Below, piece by piece: positions 1-9,638 of a stretch of 64,000 nucleotides of DNA. Position 1 is the first letter of the stretch. The number at the start of each line of letters is the position of its first letter. The stretch covers positions 769,307 through 833,306 of the forward strand of contig NZ_LT622360.1 in the NCBI RefSeq assembly GCF_900098925.1, read 5' to 3'. Under the pieces are notes generated by a model. That model was not told where the DNA came from. It saw only the letters and a list, made by a program, of their open reading frames with translations, and searched no databases. The DNA is from Bacillus massiliglaciei. Lineage in GTDB: Bacteria > Bacillota > Bacilli > Bacillales > DSM-1321. The translations under genes were made by a program, and so were the position numbers.

Positions 1-1883
1 CGCCCGGCATGGGTGCAGTCTATAGGGTGAGAGTCCCGAACCATGAAGGCAGTAGTAATGGTTAGCTTAACGCAAGGGTGTCTGTGGTGACGCAGAATCT
101 GAAGGAAGCGAGCGGCAAACCTCCGGTCTGAGGAACACGAACTTCATATAAGGCTAGGTACCATTGGATGAGTTTGCACAACAAAACGAAGTCCTTACTG
201 CCGAAGGTGGTACAGAGTAAATGAAGCAGATAGATGGAGGGAAAGACTGTACTCTTACCCGGGGAGGTCTGATTGGAACGCCAAGTTCCCTTGGTAACCT
301 ATCCAGCGATGGACAGCTGAACAATCAGAAGTCAGCCGAGGTCATAGTACCATTCCAACTCGAGATGGAATGGGAAGGACTGAACTATTAGGAAGAACGA
401 GAACTAGGCATATAATTCCTGTATAGAAGCAGACAATCCGAAAGGACTTACTTGAAGGAGGAAGTGGTGAATTCCACAGGGGACTTCATGAGGGTGGAGC
501 AGGAATAACATAATTAGATTTCTACGTTCACGTCGAAAGGAAATATCACATGTTAATGGATCTGATTCTGTCACGGGAAAACTTAATAGAAGCACTTAAA
601 CGTGTGGAGAAGAACAAAGGGAGTCACGGCATAGATGGAATGTCCGTAAAATCCCTACGAAGACATCTCTATGAGAACTGGGAAACTCTTTGTGATTCAT
701 TAAGGGAAGGTACCTATCAACCTAACCCAGTCCGTCGAGTCGAAATCCCGAAACCGAACGGTGGAGTAAGATTACTAGGAATACCTACCGTGACAGACCG
801 GTTCATTCAACAGGCTATCGCCCAAGTTCTAACCCCACTTCTTGACCCAACCTTCTCAGAACATAGTTATGGGTTTAGACCAAATAGAAGAGGTCATGAT
901 GCGGTTCGTAAAGCAAGGGAATATATAAGTGAAGGTTATAGATGGGTGATTGACATGGACTTGGAGAAATTCTTTGATAGAGTCAATCATGATAAGTTAA
1001 TGGGGATATTAGCAAGTAGAATCCAAGACCGGCTGGTCTTGAAACTTATACGGAAATATCTCCAAGCAGGAATTATGATGAATGGTGTAGTCTATGATGC
1101 AGAAGAAGGAACACCACAAGGAGGTCCACTGAGCCCCCTTCTTTCGAATATCCTTTTGGATAAACTTGATAAAGAGTTAGAAAGGAGAGGTCACAAGTTT
1201 GTCCGCTACGCCGATGATTGTAATATTTACATGAAATCGAAGAAAGCTGGAGAACGAGTGATGAACTCAATTACATGCTTTATTGAGCAGAAATTAAAGC
1301 TCAAAGTAAATAGAGAAAAGTCAGCAGTTGATCGCCCGTGGAAACGAAAGTTTCTTGGCTTTAGCTTTACGGTCAATAAGAAACCGAAGGTTCGAATAGC
1401 CAATGAAAGTATTAAAAGGCTTAAGGCTAAAATACGGGAGTTAACCTCCCGTTCTAAACAAATTCCTATGGAAGTTAGAATCGAGAAACTAAATCAATAT
1501 CTAACGGGATGGTGTGGATATTTTGCATTGGCTGATACACCAAGTAAATTTAAAGAATTTGATGAGTGGATTAGACGGAGACTCCGTATGCTTGAATGGA
1601 AACAATGGAAGAAACCGAGGACAAGAGTAAGAAAACTCAAAGGTCTAGGTGTCCCTGACCAAAAGGCATATGAATGGGGAAACTCCAGAAAGAAATATTG
1701 GAGAATAGCCTGTAGTCCAATCTTACACAAAACCCTCAATAACTTGTATTGGAGTCACCGAGGGTTGAAAAGTTTATATAATCGATATGAATTTCTGCGT
1801 CAAACTTAATGGAACCGCCGTATACCGAACGGTACGTACGGTGGTGTGAGAGGTCGGGGGTTAATCACCCCCTCCTACTCGAT
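1..1883 (+). mobile_element. Group IIC intron, nearly complete (5' end just outside the window)
   Basis: The first ~540 bases are a structured non-coding leader, followed by an intron-encoded reverse transcriptase (550-1809). After the ORF comes a domain V/VI-like tail: the paired CCGCCGTA...TACGGTGG segment around 1815-1843, and a final stem of GGGGG/CCCCC ending in CTACTCGAT near 1883. Group II introns start GUGYG and end AY. The window opens with CGCCC, so only about three bases (GTG) seem to be missing. Class IIC is inferred from the ORF, which lacks an endonuclease domain and resembles the Geobacillus GsI-IIC enzyme. Members of this class usually insert just after terminator hairpins; the upstream exon is not visible. 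Confidence 0.85.
550..1809 (+). CDS. ltrA: Group II intron reverse transcriptase/maturase
   Basis: This 419-residue protein splices and mobilises its host intron. The reverse transcriptase fingers/palm occupy about residues 10-240, with the catalytic YADD motif at 220-223 and the EGTPQGGPLSP block near 186-196. A GIIM-type maturase (X/thumb) domain follows at about 250-330 and a basic C-terminal DNA-binding tail completes it. There is no HNH endonuclease, as in class IIC. The start at 550 is supported by AAAGGA about 10 bases upstream and by alignment with the N-terminus of GsI-IIC type enzymes. The frame is intact, so the intron could be active. Confidence 0.95.
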   Translation: MLMDLILSRENLIEALKRVEKNKGSHGIDGMSVKSLRRHLYENWETLCDSLREGTYQPNPVRRVEIPKPNGGVRLLGIPTVTDRFIQQAIAQVLTPLLDPTFSEHSYGFRPNRRGHDAVRKAREYISEGYRWVIDMDLEKFFDRVNHDKLMGILASRIQDRLVLKLIRKYLQAGIMMNGVVYDAEEGTPQGGPLSPLLSNILLDKLDKELERRGHKFVRYADDCNIYMKSKKAGERVMNSITCFIEQKLKLKVNREKSAVDRPWKRKFLGFSFTVNKKPKVRIANESIKRLKAKIRELTSRSKQIPMEVRIEKLNQYLTGWCGYFALADTPSKFKEFDEWIRRRLRMLEWKQWKKPRTRVRKLKGLGVPDQKAYEWGNSRKKYWRIACSPILHKTLNNLYWSHRGLKSLYNRYEFLRQT

Positions 1884-2023
1884 TCGGAAAAACAATCATT
1901 TCTTTGGAAAAAAAAAGAACTGATAGACGGCAAGTAAGGATTCAAAAAGCTTAAAAAGGGCGTTTCTAATTTTAAAATCTGGAATATCTTATTACTAGGA
2001 TCATTCAAAATCGAGGTGGATTT

Positions 2024-2308
2024 ATGGAAAATGAAATTATGCAGCAGGTATTGCTGTTCACTAGTATTCTTTCGCCTATTACAACAGCTTTTTTAGAAGT
2101 GATAAAACGGGCAGTGGCTGTACCTAAAAATTTTCTGCCATTATTGAGCGTTCTTATAGGGCTGATTATAGGATATCTTTCATATCCTTTTACAGATATG
2201 GATACAGCTTTGAGACTGTGGGCCGGAGCTTTTGCGGGGCTTAGCGGTACAGGAATCTACGAAATGGTTTTGAAAAAAAGAGAAGGAATGTCTAAAAAAA
2301 GTAATTAG
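2024..2308 (+). CDS. Phage-type holin (A118 Hol118-like)
   Basis: This is a 94-residue membrane protein with two or three hydrophobic segments (about residues 8-25, 37-57 and 66-82) and a charged Lys/Arg-rich tail, the layout of A118-type holins. Holins make membrane lesions that release phage lysins. The start follows GAGGTGG about 6 bases upstream. No endolysin or other phage gene is adjacent, so it is a stray prophage remnant or a domesticated membrane protein. It converges on lexA. The family call rests on resemblance (GxGTGxxE near the end) and is moderately sure. Confidence 0.65.
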   Translation: MENEIMQQVLLFTSILSPITTAFLEVIKRAVAVPKNFLPLLSVLIGLIIGYLSYPFTDMDTALRLWAGAFAGLSGTGIYEMVLKKREGMSKKSN

Positions 2309-2400
2309 TAGAGAAATGCAAATGATTAAAAGAACAATAATAAAAATCTTTCATGTTTTACAAAGAATAGCATAGCTATAGATTAAGAGAGTAAATAGAA

Positions 2401-2423
2401 AAAAGCGCATAAAATGCGCTTTT
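2401..2423. repeat. Left copy of duplicated lexA-terminator hairpin
   Basis: This 23-bp palindromic sequence (AAAAGCGCAT...ATGCGCTTTT) recurs exactly at 2583-2605. The two copies flank the mini-element at 2424-2582, as expected of a target-site duplication of a palindromic target. It also lies downstream of the holin gene and could terminate it. Confidence 0.8.
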
Positions 2424-2582
2424 CAGGCTGTCGACAAAGTCGATAGCCATTTTTAATACTGAATTAGTAATCAAGATATTGCGCTGTTTCAATCAGAAAG
2501 ACACTAAATAAGCTGAAACAAAAAAGTGAAAACCCCATTTTCGCAAAAGTTTTTTTCGAAAATGGGGTTTGTCTACACTCTG
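2424..2582. mobile_element. 159-bp non-autonomous mini-IS (MITE), IS1182-like ends
   Basis: The ends are imperfect inverted repeats: CAGGCTGTCGACAAA at 2424-2438, and the reverse complement of 2568-2582 reads CAGAGTGTAGACAAA (12 of 15 identical). Inside the right end is a strong hairpin (AACCCCATTTTCG / CGAAAATGGGGTT, 2531-2570). There is no ORF. It is flanked by exact 23-bp direct repeats of the lexA terminator palindrome. The terminal motif and the palindromic, variable-length duplication resemble IS1182-family elements; that family link is inference. Confidence 0.7.
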
Positions 2583-2605
2583 AAAAGCGCATAAAATGCG
2601 CTTTT
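2583..2605 (-). terminator. lexA terminator (right copy of 23-bp repeat)
   Basis: Palindrome AAAAGCGCAT...ATGCGCTTTT that begins in the lexA stop codon; read on the minus strand it forms a hairpin followed by T-rich sequence. It is one of two exact copies created around the mini-element. Confidence 0.75.
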
Positions 2606-3227
2606 AGTGTATGTGGCGATACAATCCGATGACTTTTCCTAAGATTTTCACATCTCTTAAAATGATCGGATCCATATTGGAATTTTCAGGCTGCAGTCTA
2701 ATATGGTCTGACTCTTTAAAGAATCTTTTTACTGTTGCTTCATCTTCTTCAGTCATGGCGACAACAATCTCGCCATTGTTGGCAGAGTTTTGCTGGCGGA
2801 CAATCACATAGTCTCCATCAAGAATCCCTGCTTCTATCATACTCTCACCCATAATTTCCAGCATAAATACATGTTCATCATGAGGGGCCATACTTTCCGG
2901 AAGGGGGAAATATTCTTCTATATTTTCAATAGCAGTGATAGGGAGCCCAGCTGTTACTTTACCGAGTAAAGGAACATTGATGACATTGCTCTTTGGTATA
3001 TTATTTCCTTCTTCTAAATCTAATATCTCTATTGCACGCGGCTTTGTCGGATCCCTTCTAATAAGACCCTTGCTTTCCAAACGAGATAAATGTCCGTGCA
3101 CTGTGGAACTGGAAGCCAGCCCAACTGCTTCTCCTATTTCTCTTACGGAAGGCGGATAGCCCTTTTGCCGCACTTCCTCTTTTATAAAATCGAGTATGTC
3201 CTGCTGCCTTTTAGATAGCTTAGTCAA
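2604..3227 (-). CDS. lexA: LexA, SOS repressor and self-cleaving protease
   Basis: A 207-residue repressor that binds SOS boxes and cleaves itself when stimulated by RecA filaments. The winged helix is at residues 1-65 (recognition region [20 protein letters not shown]). The cleavage bond is Ala93-Gly94 in VTAGLP, with the Ser129 (GESM) and Lys167 (ATVKRF) dyad. Length matches B. subtilis LexA/DinR. It is divergent from yneA, with four SOS boxes in the shared promoter region, so it is autoregulated. It ends in a duplicated terminator hairpin. Confidence 0.97.
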   Translation of the reverse strand: MTKLSKRQQDILDFIKEEVRQKGYPPSVREIGEAVGLASSSTVHGHLSRLESKGLIRRDPTKPRAIEILDLEEGNNIPKSNVINVPLLGKVTAGLPITAIENIEEYFPLPESMAPHDEHVFMLEIMGESMIEAGILDGDYVIVRQQNSANNGEIVVAMTEEDEATVKRFFKESDHIRLQPENSNMDPIILRDVKILGKVIGLYRHIH

Positions 3228-3259
3228 TTCTACACCCCTTCTCTTGCATCTTTTGCCTT

Positions 3260-3288
3260 ATTATAACATGTGTTCCTATGGTATACAA
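3260..3288 (-). promoter_or_regulatory. lexA sigma-A promoter
   Basis: On the minus strand, -35 TTGTAT (3288-3283) and a perfect -10 TATAAT (3265-3260) are separated by 17 bases. SOS box 1 lies inside the spacer and box 2 overlaps the -35, which fits autorepression. Confidence 0.75.
3263..3276. promoter_or_regulatory. LexA (SOS) box 1
   Basis: Core TAAC-ATGT-GTTC, one base off the Bacillus consensus GAAC-N4-GTTC; within the lexA promoter spacer. Confidence 0.65.
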
Positions 3289-3299
3289 ACATAAGTTCG
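3286..3299. promoter_or_regulatory. LexA (SOS) box 2
   Basis: Core AAAC-ATAA-GTTC followed by G; one base off GAAC-N4-GTTC. It overlaps the lexA -35 region. Confidence 0.7.
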
Positions 3300-3308
3300 A
3301 ATAATGTG

Positions 3309-3337
3309 TTGACTAGTACAAGTGTTCGGTATATAAT
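3309..3337 (+). promoter_or_regulatory. yneA sigma-A promoter
   Basis: -35 TTGACT (3309-3314), a 17-base spacer, and -10 TATAAT (3332-3337). SOS box 3 fills most of the spacer, and box 4 lies just downstream of the expected start point. Confidence 0.8.
3315..3328. promoter_or_regulatory. LexA (SOS) box 3
   Basis: Core GTAC-AAGT-GTTC followed by G, one base off consensus, sitting between the -35 and -10 of yneA. Confidence 0.65.
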
Positions 3338-3348
3338 TTCAGTAAATG

Positions 3349-3362
3349 CGAACGGATATTCG
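3349..3362. promoter_or_regulatory. LexA (SOS) box 4
   Basis: CGAAC-GGAT-ATTCG, a good palindrome with CGAAC/TTCG flanks, about 18 bases before the yneA start codon. Confidence 0.65.
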
Positions 3363-3379
3363 ATAAGGGGGAAATAGTA

Positions 3380-4349
<970 letters not shown>

Positions 4350-4414
4350 AACTTGAAAATTCTCTTAAATTTTAATAACATGTCAATATCTCGTATCAAT
4401 GAAGGAGAGAAAAC

Positions 4415-4648
4415 ATGTTATCCAAAGAAAAACTAGCGAGAATCAATGAGCTTTCCAAAAAATCGAAGGCTGAAGGGCTTACAATCGAAGAAGCGAAAGA
4501 ACAATCTAAGCTTAGAAGTGAGTATTTACAGACATTCAGAAAATCAATGTCTGATACGCTTGAAAATGTTAAAATCCTTGATCCTGAGGGGAACGATGTT
4601 ACACCTCAAAAAATTAAGGATATTAAAAGCAAAAGACGCTTACATTAA
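4415..4648 (+). CDS. ynzC: YnzC, DUF896 protein
   Basis: A 77-residue, highly charged helical protein of the DUF896 family (opening LSKEKLARINELSKKSK). It forms a two-helix bundle in known family members and its function is unknown. It follows GAAGGAGAG and is the last gene of the yneA-yneB-ynzC SOS operon, preceding a terminator. Confidence 0.9.
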   Translation: MLSKEKLARINELSKKSKAEGLTIEEAKEQSKLRSEYLQTFRKSMSDTLENVKILDPEGNDVTPQKIKDIKSKRRLH

Positions 4649-4681
4649 TAATAATGAAAGAGTTTAAATAGAATGAATGAG

Positions 4682-4713
4682 AAAGGGATGCAGCTAGGTG
4701 TATCCCCTTTTTT
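4682..4713 (+). terminator. Terminator after ynzC
   Basis: Stem AAAGGGATG / (TATCCC)CTTT with a short loop, followed by a run of T. Confidence 0.65.
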
Positions 4714-4840
4714 ATAAGTTGTTCTACTACCGTGTCATACCTGAATTTAAGAAAACAGGAAGATATTCCGTTGTTTTTGGTTGTTATATTAACCATCTCG
4801 CTATAATATAAAGGAGTACATAAAAGGAAGGGATGTTTAC

Positions 4841-6847
4841 ATGATGTTAGACAAAAAGGATGCACTTTCTATCAACACGATTCGTACACTATCAATCGAT
4901 GCGATTGAGAAGGCTAACTCCGGGCACCCTGGTATGCCGATGGGAGCAGCGCCTATGGCGTACAAGTTATGGACCGATTTTATGAACCATAATCCTAAAA
5001 ACCCAGAGTGGTTTAACCGTGACCGTTTTGTACTATCAGCAGGTCATGGCTCAATGCTTTTATATAGCCTGCTTCACCTTGCCGGTTATGATTTGTCTAT
5101 GGATGATTTGAAAGGCTTTCGTCAATGGGGAAGCAAAACTCCGGGTCACCCTGAATATGGACATACAGCAGGTGTAGATGCAACAACTGGTCCTCTTGGC
5201 CAAGGTGTTGCTATGGCAGTGGGTATGGCTATGGCTGAACGGCATCTTGCAGAAACATATAACCGTGATTCTTATCAAGTAGTGGACCATTATACGTATG
5301 GAATTTGCGGTGATGGAGATTTAATGGAAGGTGTATCCGCAGAAGCTGCATCATTAGCGGGGCATCTGAAGCTGGGAAGATTAGTTGTACTTTATGATTC
5401 AAATGATATCTCATTGGATGGGGACCTTGACCGTTCTTTCAGTGAAAGTGTAGCAGACCGTTTTAAAGCGTATGGCTGGCAATATATCCGTGTAGAGGAT
5501 GGAAATGACCTGGATGAGATTGCGAATGCTTTAAAAGAAGCAAAATCAGACGAATCACGCCCGACCCTAATTGAAGTTAAGACGGTAATTGGCTTTGGTT
5601 CTCCTAACCGTTCAGGTACATCTTCAGTTCATGGCGCTCCTCTTGGTGCTGATGAAATGAAACTGACAAAAGAAGCCTACAAATGGACTTTTGAAGAAGA
5701 TTTTTATGTACCGGAAGAAGTATATGATCATTTTAAAGAGAAATGTGTAAAAGCCGGCGCCCAAAAAGAAAAAGAATGGAAAGATTTATTTGAAAACTAC
5801 CGGGAGGCTTATCCGGAGTTAGCGAAACAATTAGATTTAGCGATAAAAGGAGAACTCCCTCAGGGATGGGATAAAGATCTTCCTGTCTATGAAGAAGGAA
5901 AAACGTTAGCTTCACGTGCATCAAGCGGAGAAGCGCTGAATGCAATCGCTAAAAATCTGCCGAATTTCATCGGGGGTTCAGCCGATTTAGCTGGTTCTAA
6001 TAACACAAATATTAAGGGAGCAGCAGATTTTATCCCAGGTGAATACAGCGGCCGAAACATATGGTTTGGTGTGAGGGAATTTGCAATGGGAGCAGCACTT
6101 AACGGACTTGCTTTGCATGGCGGAGTGAAAGTATTTGGCGGAACATTCTTTGTGTTTTCTGATTATCTTCGTCCTGCAATCCGACTTGCTGCTTTAATGG
6201 GTCTTCCTGTAACGTATGTTTTCACGCACGACAGTATTGCAGTCGGTGAAGACGGTCCAACCCATGAACCGGTCGAACAGCTTGCTTCACTCAGAGCAAT
6301 GCCTAACCTAAGCATCATCAGGCCTGGAGATGGCAATGAAACGGCAGCTGCCTGGAAACTGGCTATCCAATCAACCGATAAACCTACAGCTCTTGTCTTG
6401 ACCCGTCAAGGATTGCCAACATTGAAGCATACAGCAGAAAAGGCTGCTGAAGGGGTTTCAAAGGGAGCTTATGTAGTTTCTCCTGCTAATAAGGAAGTAG
6501 CTGATGCATTATTATTAGCTACTGGCTCTGAAGTTCATCTTGCTGTAAATGCACAGCAAGCACTGGCAGAAGAGGGAATCGAAGTTTCAGTTATCAGTAT
6601 GCCTTCTTGGGATCGTTTTGAAGAACAAACGAAGGAGTACAAACAAACTGTTTTAAATCCAGCTGTGAAGAAACGCCTTGCAATCGAAATGGCATCTCCA
6701 TTCGGCTGGGAACGATATACAGGAGATGAAGGCGAAATTTTGGCTATTAATCAATTTGGCGCTTCTGCTCCAGGCGGGAAAGTCATGAAAGAATATGGCT
6801 TTTCTGTTGAAAATGTTGTAAACCGAGTAAAAGCTTTATTGAAATAA
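4841..6847 (+). CDS. tkt: Transketolase
   Basis: A 668-residue thiamine-diphosphate enzyme that moves two-carbon units between pentose-phosphate and glycolytic sugars. The N-terminal domain has the GHGSMLLYS and GDGDLMEG (about 155-162) cofactor/metal motifs. The central pyrimidine-binding domain has GVREFAMGA and the conserved [16 protein letters not shown] segment, and a transketolase C-terminal domain follows. Length matches the family. GAAGGGATG precedes the start; the second Met codon, three bases on, is an equally possible start. It stands alone between two terminators. Confidence 0.97.
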   Translation: MMLDKKDALSINTIRTLSIDAIEKANSGHPGMPMGAAPMAYKLWTDFMNHNPKNPEWFNRDRFVLSAGHGSMLLYSLLHLAGYDLSMDDLKGFRQWGSKTPGHPEYGHTAGVDATTGPLGQGVAMAVGMAMAERHLAETYNRDSYQVVDHYTYGICGDGDLMEGVSAEAASLAGHLKLGRLVVLYDSNDISLDGDLDRSFSESVADRFKAYGWQYIRVEDGNDLDEIANALKEAKSDESRPTLIEVKTVIGFGSPNRSGTSSVHGAPLGADEMKLTKEAYKWTFEEDFYVPEEVYDHFKEKCVKAGAQKEKEWKDLFENYREAYPELAKQLDLAIKGELPQGWDKDLPVYEEGKTLASRASSGEALNAIAKNLPNFIGGSADLAGSNNTNIKGAADFIPGEYSGRNIWFGVREFAMGAALNGLALHGGVKVFGGTFFVFSDYLRPAIRLAALMGLPVTYVFTHDSIAVGEDGPTHEPVEQLASLRAMPNLSIIRPGDGNETAAAWKLAIQSTDKPTALVLTRQGLPTLKHTAEKAAEGVSKGAYVVSPANKEVADALLLATGSEVHLAVNAQQALAEEGIEVSVISMPSWDRFEEQTKEYKQTVLNPAVKKRLAIEMASPFGWERYTGDEGEILAINQFGASAPGGKVMKEYGFSVENVVNRVKALLK

Positions 6848-6856
6848 TCATTGTCT

Positions 6857-6889
6857 AAAACTGGTACCCAAAAGGGTGCCAGTTTTTTT
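6857..6889 (+). terminator. Terminator after tkt
   Basis: AAAACTGG-TACCC...GGGTGCCAGTTTTTTT hairpin with a 7-T tail, nine bases after the stop. Confidence 0.85.
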
Positions 6890-6914
6890 GTACAATAATT
6901 TGATAAAAATCACA

Positions 6915-6921
6915 TTCGACA
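6915..6921 (-). promoter_or_regulatory. Spo0A (0A) box upstream of sirA
   Basis: On the minus strand this is TGTCGAA, a perfect core 0A box, within a TTTTGTCGAA context. It lies about 60 bases upstream of a TATAAT (6976-6981) that has no good -35 hexamer, as is typical of Spo0A-activated sigma-A promoters. Confidence 0.6.
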
Positions 6922-7064
6922 AAACTAGAGTAAAATTTCTCCAGCAAATAACATGTCTTTTCTGTATGTTCATATTATAATGAAGGAAATTTAACGCTAT
7001 TTCGTATTAAGAGATACAGCTCCTCTTTAGATGAATGAAAAAGGATGTTGGGAGGAATCCACGA

Positions 7065-7505
7065 ATGAGAACCTATCAAATTTATTTAATCGAAGATGAA
7101 TTTGCCCGCCATTATTTAGGTAGAGAACGGATCTTTTTCAACTTGTTCGGGGATTACAGCCAGGCAGAGGGAAAACATAAGCTTGTGCTGGAAAAACAGA
7201 TAGAATACGTTACTAAGTGCATTCCGAGTGAGTATATAGAACAAACGATCGATAAAAGAATTAAGAAGCTCAGAAATTTCAAGTCCCGGGAATCGGGTCA
7301 TTACATTGAAAAAATCAATGGCTACAGTAAAGCGAGTCTTGCGGTGGATCAAGAAGTCATTACCGTTAGAGCAGAAGGAGATTTTGAAGCGGAGACAGCA
7401 TATTTTGAATGTATTCGTAAATGTGAATCCAGCTTTTTGGCCATCGATATTGAAAATGAGAAATATGGATGGCTAAAGCCTATTAAAGAAAGAAAATTTG
7501 TGTAA
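7065..7505 (+). CDS. sirA: SirA, sporulation inhibitor of replication
   Basis: SirA (YneE) binds DnaA domain I and blocks chromosome re-initiation once sporulation starts. This 146-residue protein opens with YQIYLIEDEFARHYLGRE and ends with YGWLKPIKERKFV, both conserved in the family. The start at 7065 is preferred over the in-frame ATG at 7035 because GGAGG (7051-7055) precedes it and it matches the family N-terminus. A perfect 0A box upstream fits the known Spo0A activation of sirA. Confidence 0.92.
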   Translation: MRTYQIYLIEDEFARHYLGRERIFFNLFGDYSQAEGKHKLVLEKQIEYVTKCIPSEYIEQTIDKRIKKLRNFKSRESGHYIEKINGYSKASLAVDQEVITVRAEGDFEAETAYFECIRKCESSFLAIDIENEKYGWLKPIKERKFV

Positions 7506-7592
7506 AAATAGGACATATAAGCAGCAAGTATTGTATAATAACCTTTGGTCTAGTACACTTATTGGTAGACAACATGAAGGAGGAAAAAAGGT

Positions 7593-7808
7593 ATGTGGAT
7601 ATACATTCTTGTTGGCGTTCTGGCATTGATCCTCGGTCTTGTACTGGGATTCTTCATTGCCCGTAAATACATGATGGATTACTTAAAGAAAAATCCGCCG
7701 ATTAATGAGCAGATGCTGAAGATGATGATGATGCAAATGGGTATGAAACCATCCCAAAAGAAAATTAATCAGATGATGAGCGCAATGAACAAACAGCAGG
7801 GGAAATAA
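7593..7808 (+). CDS. yneF: YneF, small membrane protein (UPF0154)
   Basis: A 71-residue protein with one N-terminal transmembrane helix (residues 2-23) and the family signature [28 protein letters not shown]. The tail is methionine- and lysine-rich. It is a conserved firmicute UPF0154 protein of unknown function. The start follows GAAGGAGGAAAA. Its position after sirA is as in B. subtilis. Confidence 0.93.
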   Translation: MWIYILVGVLALILGLVLGFFIARKYMMDYLKKNPPINEQMLKMMMMQMGMKPSQKKINQMMSAMNKQQGK

Positions 7809-7924
7809 GTCCTTTGTCTAGTAAGTCTCGTTTATCTATCGGCTTGAATTCAATCCATAGATTGATGATGAGGTGGTCTCTCTAAGTAAATTTAAGCTGG
7901 TGTTGATTGATTTTTTTAAAACGG

Positions 7925-7970
7925 AAACCGCTTTTTCTGGTAGAACGTATGCCGGAAAAAGCGGTTTTTT
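7925..7970 (+). terminator. Terminator in the yneF downstream region
   Basis: AACCGCTTTTTC(T)GG / CC(G)GAAAAAGCGGTTTTTT, a long stem with a T tail. It is the only notable structure in the gene-free stretch 7809-8163. Confidence 0.8.
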
Positions 7971-8163
7971 GTTGTTGGAAATGTCTATTCAAGACAGCCA
8001 GGATCAGGAAAAGCCCTTGATTATCTAATAAATTTAGTAATGATTTTAAACTATTATGAAAAGTTTGTAAGAGAAACTAAAAAGACCTTTTTTTATGTGT
8101 ACTCTTGTCCAATCAATTTCTACAATCGTGACATATAGTAACACTACGAGGGAGGTGGACATA

Positions 8164-8307
8164 TTGAAATCTGGATACCGTGTGCAAAAAACATGTAAAG
8201 TTACCCGCTGCTTTACAGAAAATGATCCGTCTACCGTTTGGACTCCTGGCGTTAGAAATAATCGCGCAGGCACAACAAATATCATTATTCGCTGCAGAGG
8301 ATAAATG
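8164..8307 (+). CDS. Small basic protein of unknown function (about 46 aa)
   Basis: From the TTG at 8164, preceded by a strong GGGAGGTGG (8149-8157), the frame encodes about 46 residues: a short basic N-terminus, Cys at KTCKVTRC and near the end (IIIRCRG), and a WTPGVRNNRAGTTN stretch that could form a beta hairpin. An upstream in-frame ATG at 8095 has no ribosome site. It is followed by a terminator and lies between yneF and the Spo0E-like gene. I do not recognise the family. The strong SD and the downstream terminator support a real gene. Confidence 0.5.
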
Positions 8308-8372
8308 AGCAGCAGCGAAAATAATCTCTGAGAGCCTATGTATTGGTTGCTCTATTATTACTGGTTATAATG

Positions 8373-8412
8373 AAAAGACAGATTCCTGAGAAGAAAAGGA
8401 ATCTGTCTTTTT
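8373..8412 (+). terminator. Terminator after the 46-aa gene
   Basis: AAAAGACAGATTCC / GGAATCTGTCTTTTT, 14-bp stem with a T tail. Confidence 0.8.
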
Positions 8413-8507
8413 ACAGTTTGGAATATGAACGATTTGCTTTTCATAATAATTAACTAAAGGGAAGGGCCTGTCCTTTCATTTAGGTTGAAATATTTATAAG
8501 GAGATTA

Positions 8508-8660
8508 TTAATAATAGTTTTTGTCAAACTGGTTAAGCAGCCGGTCCAATTGCTGACTGTATTCTATTGTAATGCGGGAGGATAACCCATTTGCTTTGAT
8601 AATATCATGAAGTTCGTTTCTCTTTGCTTCTATTTTTTCTAGCAATTCTTCTTTAGCCAC
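8508..8660 (-). CDS. ynzD: Spo0E-like aspartyl phosphatase (YnzD type)
   Basis: A 50-residue protein read on the minus strand from a GTG at 8660, with GGAAAGGG about 8 bases before it. It contains the Spo0E-family helix-loop-helix with the signature SQQLDRLL (SQELD in most members) and N-terminal EELLEKIEAKRNELHDII. Family members dephosphorylate Spo0A~P and delay sporulation. B. subtilis ynzD sits in the same place upstream of ccdA. It is too short for default ORF thresholds. Confidence 0.85.
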   Translation of the reverse strand: MAKEELLEKIEAKRNELHDIIKANGLSSRITIEYSQQLDRLLNQFDKNYY

Positions 8661-8900
8661 AATTAATACCCTTTCCAGATCAGAAGATGATCGTATTTTT
8701 TAATAAACGGCAGTTTAATTTATACTAATTATAATGTTTAGTCAGATGGAATTCAAATGACAGAATAGGCAAAAAATTGACAAAGAATTGACGTGAGATT
8801 GCCATTCGTTGCCAGTAAACATTCAAAAAGCGTGTAATGTCTTTTTATCGTATTATTTGGTACAATATTGATAGATTGGCACATTTAGGAGTGATTTATC

Positions 8901-9608
8901 TTGAGTGATGTAAATATCTTTTTAGCTTTTGGGGCTGGGTTTTTAAGTTTTATTTCACCTTGCTGTCTGCCTTTATACCCTGCTTTTCTGTCTTATATTA
9001 CAGGAATGAGCGTGGGAGAAATAAAGTCGGAAAATGTGCTGTTGCATAAAAGAAGCCTTATACATACTTTATTTTTCTTGCTTGGCTTTTCTGTTGTCTT
9101 TCTTGCAATTGGTTCAAGCACTCCTTATATAGCTTCCTATTTTGCTGAATATAAAGAATTGTTCCGGCAAATAGGCGCGGTTCTAATTATTTTCTTTGCT
9201 CTCGTAATCGTGGGTGTATTCCGTCCAAAGATGTTAATGAAAGATAAAAGAATTGAATTTAAACACCGTCCATCTGGATATATTGGTTCGATTCTTATCG
9301 GCCTTTCATTTGCGGCGGGCTGGACTCCGTGTACAGGTCCGATATTGGGATCTGTCATTCTTTTAGGGGCTACGCAGCCCGGTATGGCTCTATATTATAT
9401 GATGGCTTACATACTTGGCTTCGCACTGCCTTTCATTATCCTTTCTTTTTTTATTGGCAAGCTAACATGGTTTAAACGAAACAGCCAGCTTATTATGAAA
9501 TCAGGAGGCTACCTAATGATGGTGATGGGAGTCATCTTGTACTTTGATTGGATGAAGCAGTTGATTTCTCTGATTTCCATACCGTTCGGAGGGTTTACAG
9601 GATTTTAA
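8901..9608 (+). CDS. ccdA: CcdA, cytochrome c biogenesis thiol-electron transporter
   Basis: A 235-residue membrane protein (DsbD-type transmembrane domain) that carries reducing equivalents across the membrane for apocytochrome c maturation and spore-cortex thioredoxins. Six hydrophobic helices are visible. The redox cysteines lie in [13 protein letters not shown] (near residue 20) and [11 protein letters not shown] (near 140). The start is TTG after TTTAGGAGTGATT. It is followed by the yneI/yneJ genes as in B. subtilis. Confidence 0.95.
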   Translation: MSDVNIFLAFGAGFLSFISPCCLPLYPAFLSYITGMSVGEIKSENVLLHKRSLIHTLFFLLGFSVVFLAIGSSTPYIASYFAEYKELFRQIGAVLIIFFALVIVGVFRPKMLMKDKRIEFKHRPSGYIGSILIGLSFAAGWTPCTGPILGSVILLGATQPGMALYYMMAYILGFALPFIILSFFIGKLTWFKRNSQLIMKSGGYLMMVMGVILYFDWMKQLISLISIPFGGFTGF

Positions 9609-9638
9609 ACTCTTTCATAAATACGCAATTCGATCAAA

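Noticed and set aside
4779-4807. Sigma-A promoter for tkt
   Set aside because: A TATAAT is present at 4802-4807 but no acceptable -35 hexamer lies at normal spacing, so it was not listed.
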